Numbered from the stretch's first letter, positions 42,895 to 51,981 are shown. The stretch: DNA of 64,000 nt from Pelagimonas varians (GCF_003208435.1 NZ_QKMF01000002.1:1-64000), one strand, 5' to 3'. The notes: generated from the letters alone by a model not told the origin. A program made the numbers and translations.

Positions 42895-43965
42895 TTACTT
42901 GGCCGCTTTTACACGATCCAGAACACCGCCTTCGATGGCTTCAAGACCGGCTGGAACCGGTGGATACCACTTGATGTTGTCGATCGCTTCGGCAGGGAAG
43001 CTGGCCTGATAGCGTGCTTTAAGATCGGCAGACGCAAATTCATCCGCACCTTGGGACGCGGTGAAGTTGCCCGCTGCGGCTGTGATCATTGCGGCCACTT
43101 CGGGCTGCATCACAAAGTTGATCCATGCATAGGCCGCATCATCTGCTTTGCCTTTGGCGGGCAGAACAAATGTATCGACCCAGCCCAAAGCGCCAGCGGC
43201 AGGAGCCACAAAGGTGATGTCAGGCTTGTCTGCATTCAGCTTCCAGCCGCCAGTATCCCACGCCATCGAGGCCACAACTTCGCCAGAGCGCAGAAGGCCC
43301 ATCAGCTCATCGCCGCCGCCCCAGTAGGTTTTCACACCGGGCTTACATTCGATCAGTTTTGCCTCAACCTGACCCATGATGTCTGTATAGGCCGCTTCGT
43401 CGCCATAGGCTGCAAACGGGTCAAGACCCATCGAGAAAGCGAAACCGATCAGGGTCGGGCGCTTCAGGCGATAGGACACTTTGCCCGCAACGTCGGGGCT
43501 GCAAAGATCGGTGTAGTCTTTGACCATACCGGCCATCGCTGTGTCGACAACCAGACCGCTGGTGCCCCAAACATGGGGGACGCCATAAACCGCGTCACCG
43601 ACCATGGTGTTGCCTTTGGTGGCCTCAAGCATCGACGGGATGAACAAAGATGTATCGATTTTGGACATGTCCATCGGCTTGTAGATGCCGAATTCGGCCT
43701 GTGGACCGGCAATGCGGTCTTGGCTGGGCTGGGCCAAATCAAAGCCGCCGCCGCCGGTGGCGCGCAGCTTGGCAATCATTTCTTCGTTGTTGGATTTGGT
43801 CACTTCAACGGTGTGGCCAGTCATGTCTTCGAATTTCGCAACGACATCTTCAGGCGCATATCCGCCCCAAGTCAGCAAGCGAAGGGTATCCGCAGACGCA
43901 GCGGTTGCACCGGCAATAACGGCAAAAGCAACAGCGCTAGAAAGCATAAGTGATTGTTTTTTCAT
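42895..43965 (-). CDS. ABC transporter substrate-binding protein, PotD/PotF-type
   Basis: A 356-residue periplasmic protein. The start MKKQSLMLSSAVAFAVIAGA follows AGGGAC, and cleavage is likely after ATAASA. The mature protein opens DTLRLLTWGGYAPEDVVAKF, typical of family 1 polyamine-type binding proteins. Later features are GVPHVWGTSGLVVDT and MAWDTGGWKL. The first gene of a complete four-gene importer. Polyamine is the family's usual ligand; other amines or small organics are possible. SpeD, a spermidine enzyme, is encoded 3 kb away. Confidence 0.9.
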   Translation of the reverse strand: MKKQSLMLSSAVAFAVIAGATAASADTLRLLTWGGYAPEDVVAKFEDMTGHTVEVTKSNNEEMIAKLRATGGGGFDLAQPSQDRIAGPQAEFGIYKPMDMSKIDTSLFIPSMLEATKGNTMVGDAVYGVPHVWGTSGLVVDTAMAGMVKDYTDLCSPDVAGKVSYRLKRPTLIGFAFSMGLDPFAAYGDEAAYTDIMGQVEAKLIECKPGVKTYWGGGDELMGLLRSGEVVASMAWDTGGWKLNADKPDITFVAPAAGALGWVDTFVLPAKGKADDAAYAWINFVMQPEVAAMITAAAGNFTASQGADEFASADLKARYQASFPAEAIDNIKWYPPVPAGLEAIEGGVLDRVKAAK

Positions 43966-44145
43966 AATCTTGTCCCTGTTGAGGCACATCGGAAGATGCA
44001 TCGCCGAAGTGTGGATGCCTTTTATCATTTGGTCAAATAAAAACCGGCCCTGTCACAGAAGTTTCAAGGTTCACCGCCGACTTATCGGGGAAAACCCTGC
44101 GGGACGCCTGCATTTTTGGCCATCGTGTGATTTAAGAGCCAAAAT

Positions 44146-44739
44146 TCATATCGGTAAAGACATCTGCGCCTTGATCCGTGTCTGGGCAATCTGTTCAAAG
44201 CTTTGGCGGAGCCGCTCTTCAGCCAACATCACAACTTGGGCCGAGGCGCGCGCATCTTCGCCGGCGTCGTGGTGTTTGAAGCTCAGGTTTAACGCCGTTT
44301 TCAAATGTCCAAGCCCGTGGCCGCCATTGCCCTTAAACTCTGGCCAAGCTTGCCGGGCGATTTTGACGCTGTCGCTCCAACTCAGGTCAGGTGAGGGCAA
44401 GCGATAGGCCTTGCAAGCCGCGCCGATGGCGTTTTTGTCGAAATTGCTATGCTGGACTAAATGGTAAGGCGTTAAAAAGGGCAACAACGCGGACCAGACT
44501 TCGGGGAAGCTCGGGGCCTGTGCGACGGTTTCGGGCCCAATGCCATGCAGTTGCACGTTGAAGGGTGCAAAGGCTGTTTCGGGGTTCACATAGGTTGTGT
44601 AGCTGTGGATGGAGTTGCTGTGATCAACACAGGCCAAGCCTATTTGGCAGATGCTTGCGCTGGATCCGCTGGCCGTTTCAACGTCCAGCGCGATAAAGCG
44701 AAAAGGGCCTTTGGGCAGGTGTTGGTGCATATATCTCAT
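44146..44739 (-). CDS. DnaQ-like 3'-5' exonuclease
   Basis: A 197-residue DEDDh exonuclease: Asp19 and Glu21 (IALDVETASG), Asp101 (HSNFDKNA), and His157 and Asp162 (HHDAGEDARA) are the metal and catalytic residues. It is similar to the epsilon subunit domain of DNA polymerase III but lacks the polymerase-binding tail, so it is more likely a repair or nucleic-acid turnover enzyme. It stands alone, with about 180 nt to the upstream ABC gene and 30 nt to the MarR gene. Confidence 0.85.
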   Translation of the reverse strand: MRYMHQHLPKGPFRFIALDVETASGSSASICQIGLACVDHSNSIHSYTTYVNPETAFAPFNVQLHGIGPETVAQAPSFPEVWSALLPFLTPYHLVQHSNFDKNAIGAACKAYRLPSPDLSWSDSVKIARQAWPEFKGNGGHGLGHLKTALNLSFKHHDAGEDARASAQVVMLAEERLRQSFEQIAQTRIKAQMSLPI

Positions 44740-44769
44740 AGGTTGGGGTGGGTTTGCGTTGCGTCTTTG

Positions 44770-45213
44770 TTACCCGTCTTGGGGCGGTGACAGCAACCCT
44801 AGCATGGTGCGAAAGGTTTGCTGCTGGTCAGGTGGCAGTGGTGCAAGAACACGCTTTTCGACCGCTGCAACGTGCACATATCCTGCTGCAAGGCGATCTT
44901 GCCCTGCTGGTAACAAGCGCAGGGATTTGCTGCGCCGGTCGACTGGCATATTGCGACGTTCCAATAAACCTTGGTGCACCAGCCGGTCCACCATGCGGCC
45001 AAAGGTGCTGACATCCACCGCCAGTTGCTCGGCGTAGTCGCGCTGGCACAAGCCCGGGTGAACGGACAGGCGGATCAGCAACGAAAATTCCCGCAGCGGC
45101 AGATTTATGTCGCAAAGTGCTTCGCTGGTCTCGGTCTCGATCCGGCGGGCAAGGTGATGCAACAAACTGCCGATCGGCAAAGGCATGGGCTGTGCGATTT
45201 TTGATGTCTTCAT
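44770..45213 (-). CDS. MarR-family transcriptional regulator
   Basis: A 147-residue winged-helix regulator with LLHHLARRIETETSEALCDI, then LREFSLLIRLSVHPGLCQRD and the recognition region STFGRMVDRLVHQGLLERR with the wing DRRSKSLRLL. It is divergent from two pirin genes. A palindrome TTGATA-TAA-TATCAA in the gap is a likely operator controlling both directions. Cysteines at positions 34 and 56 could sense redox state; this is speculative. Confidence 0.87.
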   Translation of the reverse strand: MKTSKIAQPMPLPIGSLLHHLARRIETETSEALCDINLPLREFSLLIRLSVHPGLCQRDYAEQLAVDVSTFGRMVDRLVHQGLLERRNMPVDRRSKSLRLLPAGQDRLAAGYVHVAAVEKRVLAPLPPDQQQTFRTMLGLLSPPQDG

Positions 45214-45244
45214 TTGCGCACCGTTCCCCTTGGGATGTGATTAA

Positions 45245-45259
45245 TTGATATAATATCAA
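45245..45259. promoter_or_regulatory. Likely MarR operator TTGATATAATATCAA
   Basis: TTGATA (45245-45250) and TATCAA (45254-45259) form a 15-bp near-perfect inverted repeat around TAA in the divergent gap between the MarR-type regulator and the pirin genes. Its size, symmetry and A/T-rich sequence fit MarR operators. Confidence 0.6.
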
Positions 45260-45333
45260 ATGACAGTATTTTGAGTGGCATCACAGTTCAACCTGATTGT
45301 TAGGGTGGTTTAGTCCCGCCCAAGGAGCCCACA

Positions 45334-46029
45334 ATGAAATACCTGAGATCAGCCCGATCCCGCGGCCACGCCAACTTTGGTTGGCTCAATAGCAAACACA
45401 GCTTTTCCTTTGGTCAATACCATGACCCGGCGCATATGGGGTTCGGCAGTTTGCGGGTGATAAATGATGATCAAGTTACCGCAGGCCGGGGATTTGACAC
45501 TCACCCTCATGCCAATATGGAAATCATGACTTATGTGACCAAAGGTGCGCTAGAGCATCGCGATTCCATGGGCAAAGCATCAATCATCAAGCCCGGAGAT
45601 CTGCAAGTGATGAGCGCAGGCACAGGGGTTAGTCATAGCGAATTCAATGCGTCGCAAACCGATCCGGTGCATTTCCTGCAAATCTGGGTGGTGCCAGAAA
45701 CGCAGGGTTTAAAGCCCAGTTACGATCAAAGGCACTTTGACGATTTGGGCGGGAAATTGCGCCTACTGGCTTCGCGCGGGGGGCGGGGCGGGTCCCTGAC
45801 CGTGCATCAAGATATTGACCTCTATGCCAGCCATCTGGAGGCAAACGAGACCGCCAACCTACCGCTTCGCGAAGGGCGTGGGGTTTGGGTGCAGCTGGTC
45901 AAAGGGGCTTTGGTGGTCAATGATCAGGTAATGCAACCGGGGGATGGCCTTGCCCTGGCCGAAGAAACCCACGTCGCCATCAGTGCCACCCAGGACGCTG
46001 AATTTCTACTGTTTGATTTGGCCCTATAG
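45334..46029 (+). CDS. Pirin-family protein (YhhW-like)
   Basis: A 231-residue bicupin beginning MKYLRSARSRGHANFGWLNS. The metal-binding region DTHPHANMEIMTYVTKGALE supplies His57, His59 and later His/Glu ligands. Bacterial pirins of this type (YhhW) can act as quercetin-type dioxygenases or redox sensors. First of two pirin genes, 6 nt before the next. Confidence 0.88.
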   Translation: MKYLRSARSRGHANFGWLNSKHSFSFGQYHDPAHMGFGSLRVINDDQVTAGRGFDTHPHANMEIMTYVTKGALEHRDSMGKASIIKPGDLQVMSAGTGVSHSEFNASQTDPVHFLQIWVVPETQGLKPSYDQRHFDDLGGKLRLLASRGGRGGSLTVHQDIDLYASHLEANETANLPLREGRGVWVQLVKGALVVNDQVMQPGDGLALAEETHVAISATQDAEFLLFDLAL

Positions 46030-46035
46030 GAGAGC

Positions 46036-46974
46036 ATGATGAGTTGGAACCCTGCGATTGAGCCGCATTGCCCGCAGACTGCGGATGTCGATGCCATTGA
46101 AACATTGATCATTCCACGTGCCCGCGATTTGGGTGGATTTGAAGTGCGCCGCGCTTTACCGTCTGCCAAGCGGCAGATGGTGGGGCCGTTTATCTTCTTT
46201 GATCAAATGGGGCCGGCCGAGTTTTTGACTGACGGGGGCATCGACGTACGCCCGCATCCTCATATCGGCATCTCGACGGTGACATACCTGTATCAAGGTG
46301 AATTTGAACATCGTGACAGCACAGGTGCGCATCAGCTGATCTACCCGGGTGAGGTGAATCTGATGACCGCAGGGCAGGGCGTCACCCATTCCGAACGCAC
46401 CAGTGAAAAAACCCGCGCGGGACGCAACGCATTGTTTGGCGTGCAAACATGGATTGCCTTGCCGGATGAGCATGAGGAAACCGAAGCCGCCTTTGAACAC
46501 CACGGTCAAGACGCGCTACCGTTTTTGCAAGGGGAAGGCAAAGAGGTGCGTTTGATCCTTGGCACCGCATGGGGTGAAAAAGCCCCCGCGAACACCTATT
46601 CCGAGATGTTCTACGCCGATGCAGTGCTTGCGGCGGGGGCAAAAATCCCGCTGCCTGACGACCATGAGGATCGCGGCATATATGTCGTGCAAGGGACGAT
46701 CGAGGTCGCAGGGCAAAGCTTTGCGGCGGGTCAAATGATGGTGTTTCGCCCCGGTGACGCAATCACGGTTGCGGCTGGAGAGGCTGGCGCTCGTTTGATG
46801 CTTTTGGGCGGCGCGACATTGAACGGTCCGCGTCACATCTGGTGGAACTTTGTGGCCTCCTCTAAGGAGAGGATAGACGCGGCCAAGGAATCCTGGGCGG
46901 CTGGGGATTGGGAAAACGGCCGCTTTCACTTACCGCCCGGTGATGACCAAGAGTTTATTCCGCTGCCCAAGTGA
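46036..46974 (+). CDS. Pirin-family protein (second copy)
   Basis: A 312-residue pirin with the N-terminal domain ARDLGGFEVRRALPSAKRQM, VGPFIFFDQMGPAEF and the metal motif RPHPHIGISTVTYLYQGEFE. The C-terminal cupin shows IPLPDDHEDRGIYVVQG. It is longer than and diverged from the preceding copy, so the pair is an ancient duplication or two subfamilies. They are probably cotranscribed under the MarR operator. Confidence 0.88.
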   Translation: MMSWNPAIEPHCPQTADVDAIETLIIPRARDLGGFEVRRALPSAKRQMVGPFIFFDQMGPAEFLTDGGIDVRPHPHIGISTVTYLYQGEFEHRDSTGAHQLIYPGEVNLMTAGQGVTHSERTSEKTRAGRNALFGVQTWIALPDEHEETEAAFEHHGQDALPFLQGEGKEVRLILGTAWGEKAPANTYSEMFYADAVLAAGAKIPLPDDHEDRGIYVVQGTIEVAGQSFAAGQMMVFRPGDAITVAAGEAGARLMLLGGATLNGPRHIWWNFVASSKERIDAAKESWAAGDWENGRFHLPPGDDQEFIPLPK

Positions 46975-47060
46975 TGTTGCCAGTTGTGCCAGTCTTGTTT
47001 TGAGCGGCCGTGCTTTGTAGTGTGAGGAGGGCCTTTGGTGCCCTTTAGTAGGGACATGTT

Positions 47061-47441
47061 TTGAACAAAGCGTTTTCAGTACCACCGCCCGCACTTGGCC
47101 GTCATCTGCTTGTCGATTTCTGGGAAGCGGGTCAATTGGTCGATCCGGCTCCGCTAAGGCCGGTGTTGGAGCAGGCGGCACAATCCGCAGGCGCGGTGGT
47201 GCTAGAGGTGAAGTTGCATGATTTTGGCGATCGGGCGGGGTTTACCGGTGTGGCGCTTTTGGCGGAATCGCATATTTCAATCCACACTTGGCCCGAACAT
47301 GGCTATGCCGCGATTGACGTTTTTATGTGCGGGGATTGCGATCCGATGGCCAGTATCAATGTGCTGCGCCGGTATTTTGCCCCCCGACACGAAGACCTTC
47401 AGGAATTGAAACGCGGCACCCTGATCACTTCAAAACCCTAA
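47061..47441 (+). CDS. speD: S-adenosylmethionine decarboxylase, prokaryotic class 1B type
   Basis: A 126-residue short SpeD. The proenzyme cleavage site is AESHISIHTWPE, with Ser70 becoming the pyruvoyl cofactor; His75 and Cys90 (FMCGDCDP) are the catalytic partners. It makes decarboxylated SAM, the aminopropyl donor for spermidine. The start is a TTG; an ATG at 47056 in another frame makes only ATG-TTT-TGA and its stop overlaps this TTG. No spermidine synthase is in the window. It ends with a 4-nt convergent overlap on the binding-protein gene. Confidence 0.9.
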   Translation: MNKAFSVPPPALGRHLLVDFWEAGQLVDPAPLRPVLEQAAQSAGAVVLEVKLHDFGDRAGFTGVALLAESHISIHTWPEHGYAAIDVFMCGDCDPMASINVLRRYFAPRHEDLQELKRGTLITSKP

Positions 47442-48460
47442 CGTTGCTCCAGCGAGCTTTCCCAGTTCTTCAAGAAGCTGGCCCGTTTAAGCTGGTCCAG
47501 AAACACAAGTAACCCCGGTCCAAAGCGAATGGGCCGCAGGGCTGTGTTGGATTGAAACAAAGCGCTGTCGATTGCAGGCAATCCGGTTGCGTCGATGAGA
47601 TCGGGCCGCTGATTGTAGGCCAGTAAAAAGTCAATCATAGCCTGCGCGCCTTGTTCGTTTTGAACGGTGGCAGGGATTAGGGCAGTGCGCGACATAACAT
47701 TGGTGAAATCGCTCATCTCAACGATTTGAAACCCCGGTGTGTCTGCGGCCTGGGCTGCCGCGTAGCTGCCCAGTACATTGTAAGCCAGTGCCAAACGCCC
47801 CTCGGCCACATCGCGGATCATATCGCTTGAGCAGCAATACAGCCGCGCGTTCAATCGCCCCATCACCTCCATCAACCGCCAGAAGGCTTCGGAGTTTCGG
47901 CTGTCTTGGGTGGCCATCAGGTAGCCAAATCCGGACCGGCGCACATCATAGGTGCCAATTTTCCCATCAAACCGCTGGGGGCTTTCGCGCAGCAGCGCAA
48001 TCAACTCATCGCGGTTGCGAGGTGTTTCATCCAGCGCAAAAAAAGCGTCCGAGACAACCAGAACCGCAGGCTCTTGGGTAAATGCAAACAGCTGATCCCG
48101 CCAATTGGCCCATTCAGGCAGATCGATCGCGGTGGGCTCATAGCGCACGGCGTAACCGTCATTCGCCAATTTTGTTTGCAAATCCATGGCCGAAGAAATG
48201 GCCACATCAAAGGATGCCCCTTCATCATAAATCGCAGCCATCAAATCCGACGTGCCGGTAACGGTGTAGTCGATGCTGATGTCGGGATGGGCGGTTTGAA
48301 AAGCCAGTAAAACCGGCTCAAACACCCCGAGGTCTGCTGTCGAAATGACCCGTAGCACAGTTTGTTCGTCTTGCGCGGGATAGTGCCGGTGGTCTTCGAC
48401 TTCGAACCCGTGGGCCGCGCCGGCCATCAGCACCGCTATCAGAAAACCAATGATACGCAT
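47438..48460 (-). CDS. Periplasmic substrate-binding protein linked to TctDE
   Basis: A 340-residue periplasmic protein with an 18-residue signal peptide (MRIIGFLIAVLMAGAAHG). The ABC-type family 1 (iron/AfuA-like) fold is suggested by VLRVISTADLGVFEPVLLAF and AYNVLGSYAAAQAADTPGF. No permease accompanies it. Its start overlaps the sensor kinase gene by 22 nt, so the natural reading is an accessory periplasmic sensor delivering ligand to the TctE-like kinase. Confidence 0.8.
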   Translation of the reverse strand: MRIIGFLIAVLMAGAAHGFEVEDHRHYPAQDEQTVLRVISTADLGVFEPVLLAFQTAHPDISIDYTVTGTSDLMAAIYDEGASFDVAISSAMDLQTKLANDGYAVRYEPTAIDLPEWANWRDQLFAFTQEPAVLVVSDAFFALDETPRNRDELIALLRESPQRFDGKIGTYDVRRSGFGYLMATQDSRNSEAFWRLMEVMGRLNARLYCCSSDMIRDVAEGRLALAYNVLGSYAAAQAADTPGFQIVEMSDFTNVMSRTALIPATVQNEQGAQAMIDFLLAYNQRPDLIDATGLPAIDSALFQSNTALRPIRFGPGLLVFLDQLKRASFLKNWESSLEQR

Positions 48461-49803
48461 GCGCCGCCCCCGTCCGTGTTTTCGCTGATTTCCAAGCGTC
48501 CGCCGTGCACACGGGCAACTTCATCCGCGATGGTCAGCCCAAGGCCTGATCCGACCACGTCGCCGACGTTGCTGCCGCGTGTGTAGCGCTTGGTAACTGA
48601 CGCGGGATCGGCCCCGCCAAAACCGCGTCCTTGGTCTGTGATGCTCAGGCGGATGGTATCGCCGCCGGTCAAACGCACGGTTATATCGCTTTCGGCAGGG
48701 GAATATTTGATCGCGTTATCAAGGATGTTCTGCATGGCGGCTTGCAACAAAATCCCGTCGCCTTGAATGGTAACCGGCTGATCCGGCAGGTGCCGGTCCA
48801 CGGCAATATCCTTCAGTTCTGCGGTGGGATCCAGCCTGTCGCAGGTCTCGTTCACCAAGGCGCGCAGGTCCAACACATCGCGCGCCAGACTGTCAGCCCG
48901 AAAGGTCACCATGGCATGATCCAGCATTTGCCCTGCTGAGCGAGAGCTTTCGTCGATTGCGCGGATCATTTCGCGGATAGCTTGCTTGTGCTCGGGTTTG
49001 TTTAGCTTGCGGTGGGTGATTTCGGCCTTGGCCCGCACGGTGGCAAGCGGCGTGCGGACGCGGTGCGCGGCTTCGGTGATGAAATCTTCGGTGCGCGAAA
49101 GCGATGCACGCAGGCGGCCCATAAAGGAATTCAATGCTTCGACCAAAGGCACCAGTTCTTCGGGTGTTTGGGCCCGTACAGGGCGCAGGTCACCGGGACC
49201 GCGCCGAGTCATGGATCCGGTCATGCGGCTGATCGGTGCCAGTGCTGAATTGGCGGCCCAAAGGCTGAGCGCGGTCGCCAAAAGCAAAAAGGCCAAGCCG
49301 ACGCCGGTGGCTGTCAGCGTGATTTGCCGTGAAATCGCCTCTAGCCCCAGCCGCGTTTGCGCGACAGTGATCACAGCCGTGGCGGCATTGATAGCGGGGC
49401 CAACCCGACGGCTCACCGACACGGCGCGCACTTCTTCGCCGCGATAGGTCAAGGTCTCCAGCTGGCGTGCGCCAACCAAGGGCACTGCGGTTGGCAAGGG
49501 CAGGTCAGAATAGCCGGTCAAGGTCTGCCCTGCGACGGAGACGTGATAGAAAACCCTGTCTTGGTTTATGGTGCCAAGCATGGACAGGGCTGAATAGGGT
49601 AGGTCCAGTGTGACGCCACCGCCTTCACTGCGCAGGCTGTCGGCAATCGCTGTGGCGGACGCGGTCAAAATGTCATCTTGGGTGCCTTCGGCGGCGCGTT
49701 CGGCAACACCGCGCACCACCAGAATGAAGACCAGCGACAAAATCGCCGCGACGCCCGCCAACTGGAAAAACAACCGTCTGCGGATCGAGCCGTGCGGCTT
49801 CAT
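48439..49803 (-). CDS. TctE-like sensor histidine kinase
   Basis: A 454-residue membrane kinase. Two membrane helices at about 12-31 and 164-185 flank a periplasmic domain. The phosphoacceptor is His247 in TEAAHRVRTPLATVRAK. The ATPase domain carries the N box NILDNAIKYSP and the G boxes DQGRGFGGADP and GSGLGLTIADEV. A HAMP linker with LAPISRMTGS precedes the His domain. It overlaps the TctD gene by 4 nt and is read with a periplasmic binding protein. It should sense a tricarboxylate-like substrate for the TctCBA genes opposite. Confidence 0.9.
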   Translation of the reverse strand: MKPHGSIRRRLFFQLAGVAAILSLVFILVVRGVAERAAEGTQDDILTASATAIADSLRSEGGGVTLDLPYSALSMLGTINQDRVFYHVSVAGQTLTGYSDLPLPTAVPLVGARQLETLTYRGEEVRAVSVSRRVGPAINAATAVITVAQTRLGLEAISRQITLTATGVGLAFLLLATALSLWAANSALAPISRMTGSMTRRGPGDLRPVRAQTPEELVPLVEALNSFMGRLRASLSRTEDFITEAAHRVRTPLATVRAKAEITHRKLNKPEHKQAIREMIRAIDESSRSAGQMLDHAMVTFRADSLARDVLDLRALVNETCDRLDPTAELKDIAVDRHLPDQPVTIQGDGILLQAAMQNILDNAIKYSPAESDITVRLTGGDTIRLSITDQGRGFGGADPASVTKRYTRGSNVGDVVGSGLGLTIADEVARVHGGRLEISENTDGGGACVSLVF

Positions 49804-50465
49804 ACGGCGACCATCCGGTATCCCAAACCGCGCACGGTTTCGATTTTTGCTCCGGAACCTTCCAGCCGTTTACGCAAGCGTCCAACATAGACTTCGATGG
49901 CGTTTTCGCTGGCCTCATCCGAGAGGGAAAACAACCGGTCCATCAAGTGCGACTTGGAAAAAACCTGACCGGGGGCGTTAAAGAAAACCTCCAAGACACG
50001 CAATTCACGGTTGCGTAGTGCAATGGCCTGCCCCCCGAAACGCAGCTCGGCACTGGCCGAATCAAGGGTGGTGTTTGCAAAGCTCTTTTGGTTGTCCGCA
50101 GCCCCGCCTTGGCGGCGCAGCACCGCCCGGCATCGGGCCTCCAATTCGGAGAAATCGAAAGGCTTGGTGATGTAATCATCCGCGCCAAGGTCGAGCAATC
50201 CAACCCGATCCGACACGGCTGAACGGGCTGTGACCACGATAACTGGCGTGCGTTCACGGGCCTGACGGTGTTTTTCCAAAAAGCTGCGACCATCGCCGTC
50301 TGGCAGCATAATATCCAGCAATATCAAATCAAAAGAAGCCACAGCAATCAGGTCGTCCGCCGCTTCAAGCGTGTCGGCGTGATCGACCGCGTGGCCATCG
50401 AGCTGCAAACGCTCCACGATATTGGCCGCCAGCTGCATGTTGTCTTCGATCAGCAAAAACCGCAT
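49800..50465 (-). CDS. TctD-like OmpR-family response regulator
   Basis: A 221-residue regulator. The receiver domain has the phosphorylated Asp51 (LILLDIMLPDGDG) with acidic EDN at 7-9 and a Lys at about 101 (ITKPFDF). The OmpR winged helix follows (AIALRNRELRVLEVFFNAPG and ENAIEVYVGRLRKRLEG). It is divergent from tctC; two direct repeats TGWCAGGTTC, 11 nt apart, lie in the gap and match the tandem sites used by this class. Confidence 0.9.
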   Translation of the reverse strand: MRFLLIEDNMQLAANIVERLQLDGHAVDHADTLEAADDLIAVASFDLILLDIMLPDGDGRSFLEKHRQARERTPVIVVTARSAVSDRVGLLDLGADDYITKPFDFSELEARCRAVLRRQGGAADNQKSFANTTLDSASAELRFGGQAIALRNRELRVLEVFFNAPGQVFSKSHLMDRLFSLSDEASENAIEVYVGRLRKRLEGSGAKIETVRGLGYRMVAV

Positions 50466-50486
50466 GGCGGAGCCTTTTTCGTCGGG

Positions 50487-50507
50487 TGACAGGTTCTTGT
50501 CAGGTTC
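50487..50507 (+). promoter_or_regulatory. Tandem direct repeat, candidate TctD binding site
   Basis: TGACAGGTTC (50487-50496) and TGTCAGGTTC (50498-50507) lie head to tail with an 11-nt period, about one helical turn. This is the pattern bound by OmpR/PhoB-class regulators. The site is 58-78 nt before the tctC start codon and 22 nt before the tctD start on the other strand. Confidence 0.6.
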
Positions 50508-50564
50508 AGCGGGTTGTTTGCAAGCATGGGCGGATCAAACCGCCATGTCAAATGGGAGGAAACC

Positions 50565-51530
50565 ATGACAAAACGTCTTTTTAAGGCGCTGATGACGAGT
50601 GCCGTTCTCAGTGTAACCGCTACCACAGCTTTTGCCGCTGAGTGCATCGCACCCGCAAACCCCGGTGGTGGCTGGGATTTCACATGCCGCCAGATCGGCA
50701 AAATCATGTATGATATCGGCGCTGTCGATAAGCCCGTGCAGGTCACCAATATGGCTGGTGCCGGTGGCGGTCTTGCGTTCAACCACGTTGTTTCGGAACG
50801 CGGCGATGACGCGGATCTGATCATTGCGGCTTCGTCTGCCACCTCGACTCGTCTGGCGCAAAACGCCTATGCTGGCATGACCGCTGATCAGGTGCGTTTC
50901 GTTGGTGCGATCGGTGCTGATCCCGGCGTGATTGTTGTGGCGGCTGACAGCCCTTATCAGTCCCTCACCGATCTGGTTGACGCGATCAAGGCCGAGCCGG
51001 GCAAACTGGCCTTTGCGGGCGGTTCTGCCGTTGGCGGTTTTGACCATATCAAGCCCTTGATGATCTTGCAGCGTGCAGGCGTCATGGATGTCAAAGCGAT
51101 CAAATACATCGGTGTTGATGGCGGCGCGGATGCGATCACCCAAACCGTTGGCGGATTTACCCAAGCGATGACAGGCGACATGTCTGAAGTTGTTGGTTTC
51201 CTCAAGTCCGGTGACGTGCGCGCAATCGCGGTTCTGACCGAAGAGCGTGTTCCCGGTTTTGACGACATTCCGACAGCCAAAGAACAAGGCCTGGATGTGG
51301 TCGCGGTCAACTGGCGCGGTCTTTATGTGCCCAAAGACATCAGCGATGACGACTTCAACATGTGGGCCGAGCGTCTGCAAAAGGTTGCGGATTCTGCTGA
51401 GTGGCAAGAAGCCATGACAGCGAACGGCCTTGCGCCCTTCACCAAAGTTGGCGGTGATTTCCAAGCCTATGTTGACGGTGTTGTCGAAGAAATTCGCACG
51501 TTGTCAAAAGAGATCGGGGTGATCCAGTAA
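50565..51530 (+). CDS. Tripartite tricarboxylate transporter substrate-binding protein (TctC)
   Basis: A 321-residue periplasmic protein starting MTKRLFKALMTSAVLSVTAT behind GGGAGG. Cleavage is likely after TTAFA. The mature protein opens AECIAPANPGGGWDFTCRQI, the PNxPGGGxD-like motif of Bug/TctC proteins that closes over a carboxylate. It captures a tri- or dicarboxylate for TctBA. Its gene overlaps tctB by 1 nt. Confidence 0.92.
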   Translation: MTKRLFKALMTSAVLSVTATTAFAAECIAPANPGGGWDFTCRQIGKIMYDIGAVDKPVQVTNMAGAGGGLAFNHVVSERGDDADLIIAASSATSTRLAQNAYAGMTADQVRFVGAIGADPGVIVVAADSPYQSLTDLVDAIKAEPGKLAFAGGSAVGGFDHIKPLMILQRAGVMDVKAIKYIGVDGGADAITQTVGGFTQAMTGDMSEVVGFLKSGDVRAIAVLTEERVPGFDDIPTAKEQGLDVVAVNWRGLYVPKDISDDDFNMWAERLQKVADSAEWQEAMTANGLAPFTKVGGDFQAYVDGVVEEIRTLSKEIGVIQ

Positions 51531-51970
51531 TGGCATCTGACCGCATCTTTGGCGCGGTCGTGACTCTGATTGCACTGGCGTATATCGCCAGTGCAACACA
51601 GATCCAGACCAGCTTCATGGCCGACCCGGTTGGCCCGAAAACATTTCCCATCATCATCGGTGCTGTGGCCGCGATTTGCGGGATCATCATGACCCTCAAA
51701 CCCGACGAAGAACCCGAATGGCCCGAACTCAAAACGATGGGGTCGCTGTTGATCGCCGTTGTGGTTCTGGTGGGCTATGCCTACGCGCTTAAACCTCTTG
51801 GATTTATCCTTCCGACTGCGGTGACCGCCGCAATCCTGAGTTACCAGATCAACCCGCAACCCGCCAAGGCGGCTGCTGCCGGTGTGGGCCTGTCAATTGG
51901 CCTGTTTGTGATCTTTAAATTCGCACTTGGACTAAGCCTGTTCGGGCTGCCCAAGTTTGTGACTGGCTAG
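51530..51970 (+). CDS. Tripartite tricarboxylate transporter small membrane subunit (TctB)
   Basis: A 146-residue protein with four hydrophobic segments. GRVVTLIALAYIASAT-like text and DPVGPKTFPIIIGAVAAICG are typical of TctB. It stabilises the TctA permease. It is tightly packed between tctC and tctA. Confidence 0.9.
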   Translation: MASDRIFGAVVTLIALAYIASATQIQTSFMADPVGPKTFPIIIGAVAAICGIIMTLKPDEEPEWPELKTMGSLLIAVVVLVGYAYALKPLGFILPTAVTAAILSYQINPQPAKAAAAGVGLSIGLFVIFKFALGLSLFGLPKFVTG

Positions 51971-51981
51971 GGGCCAAAATC

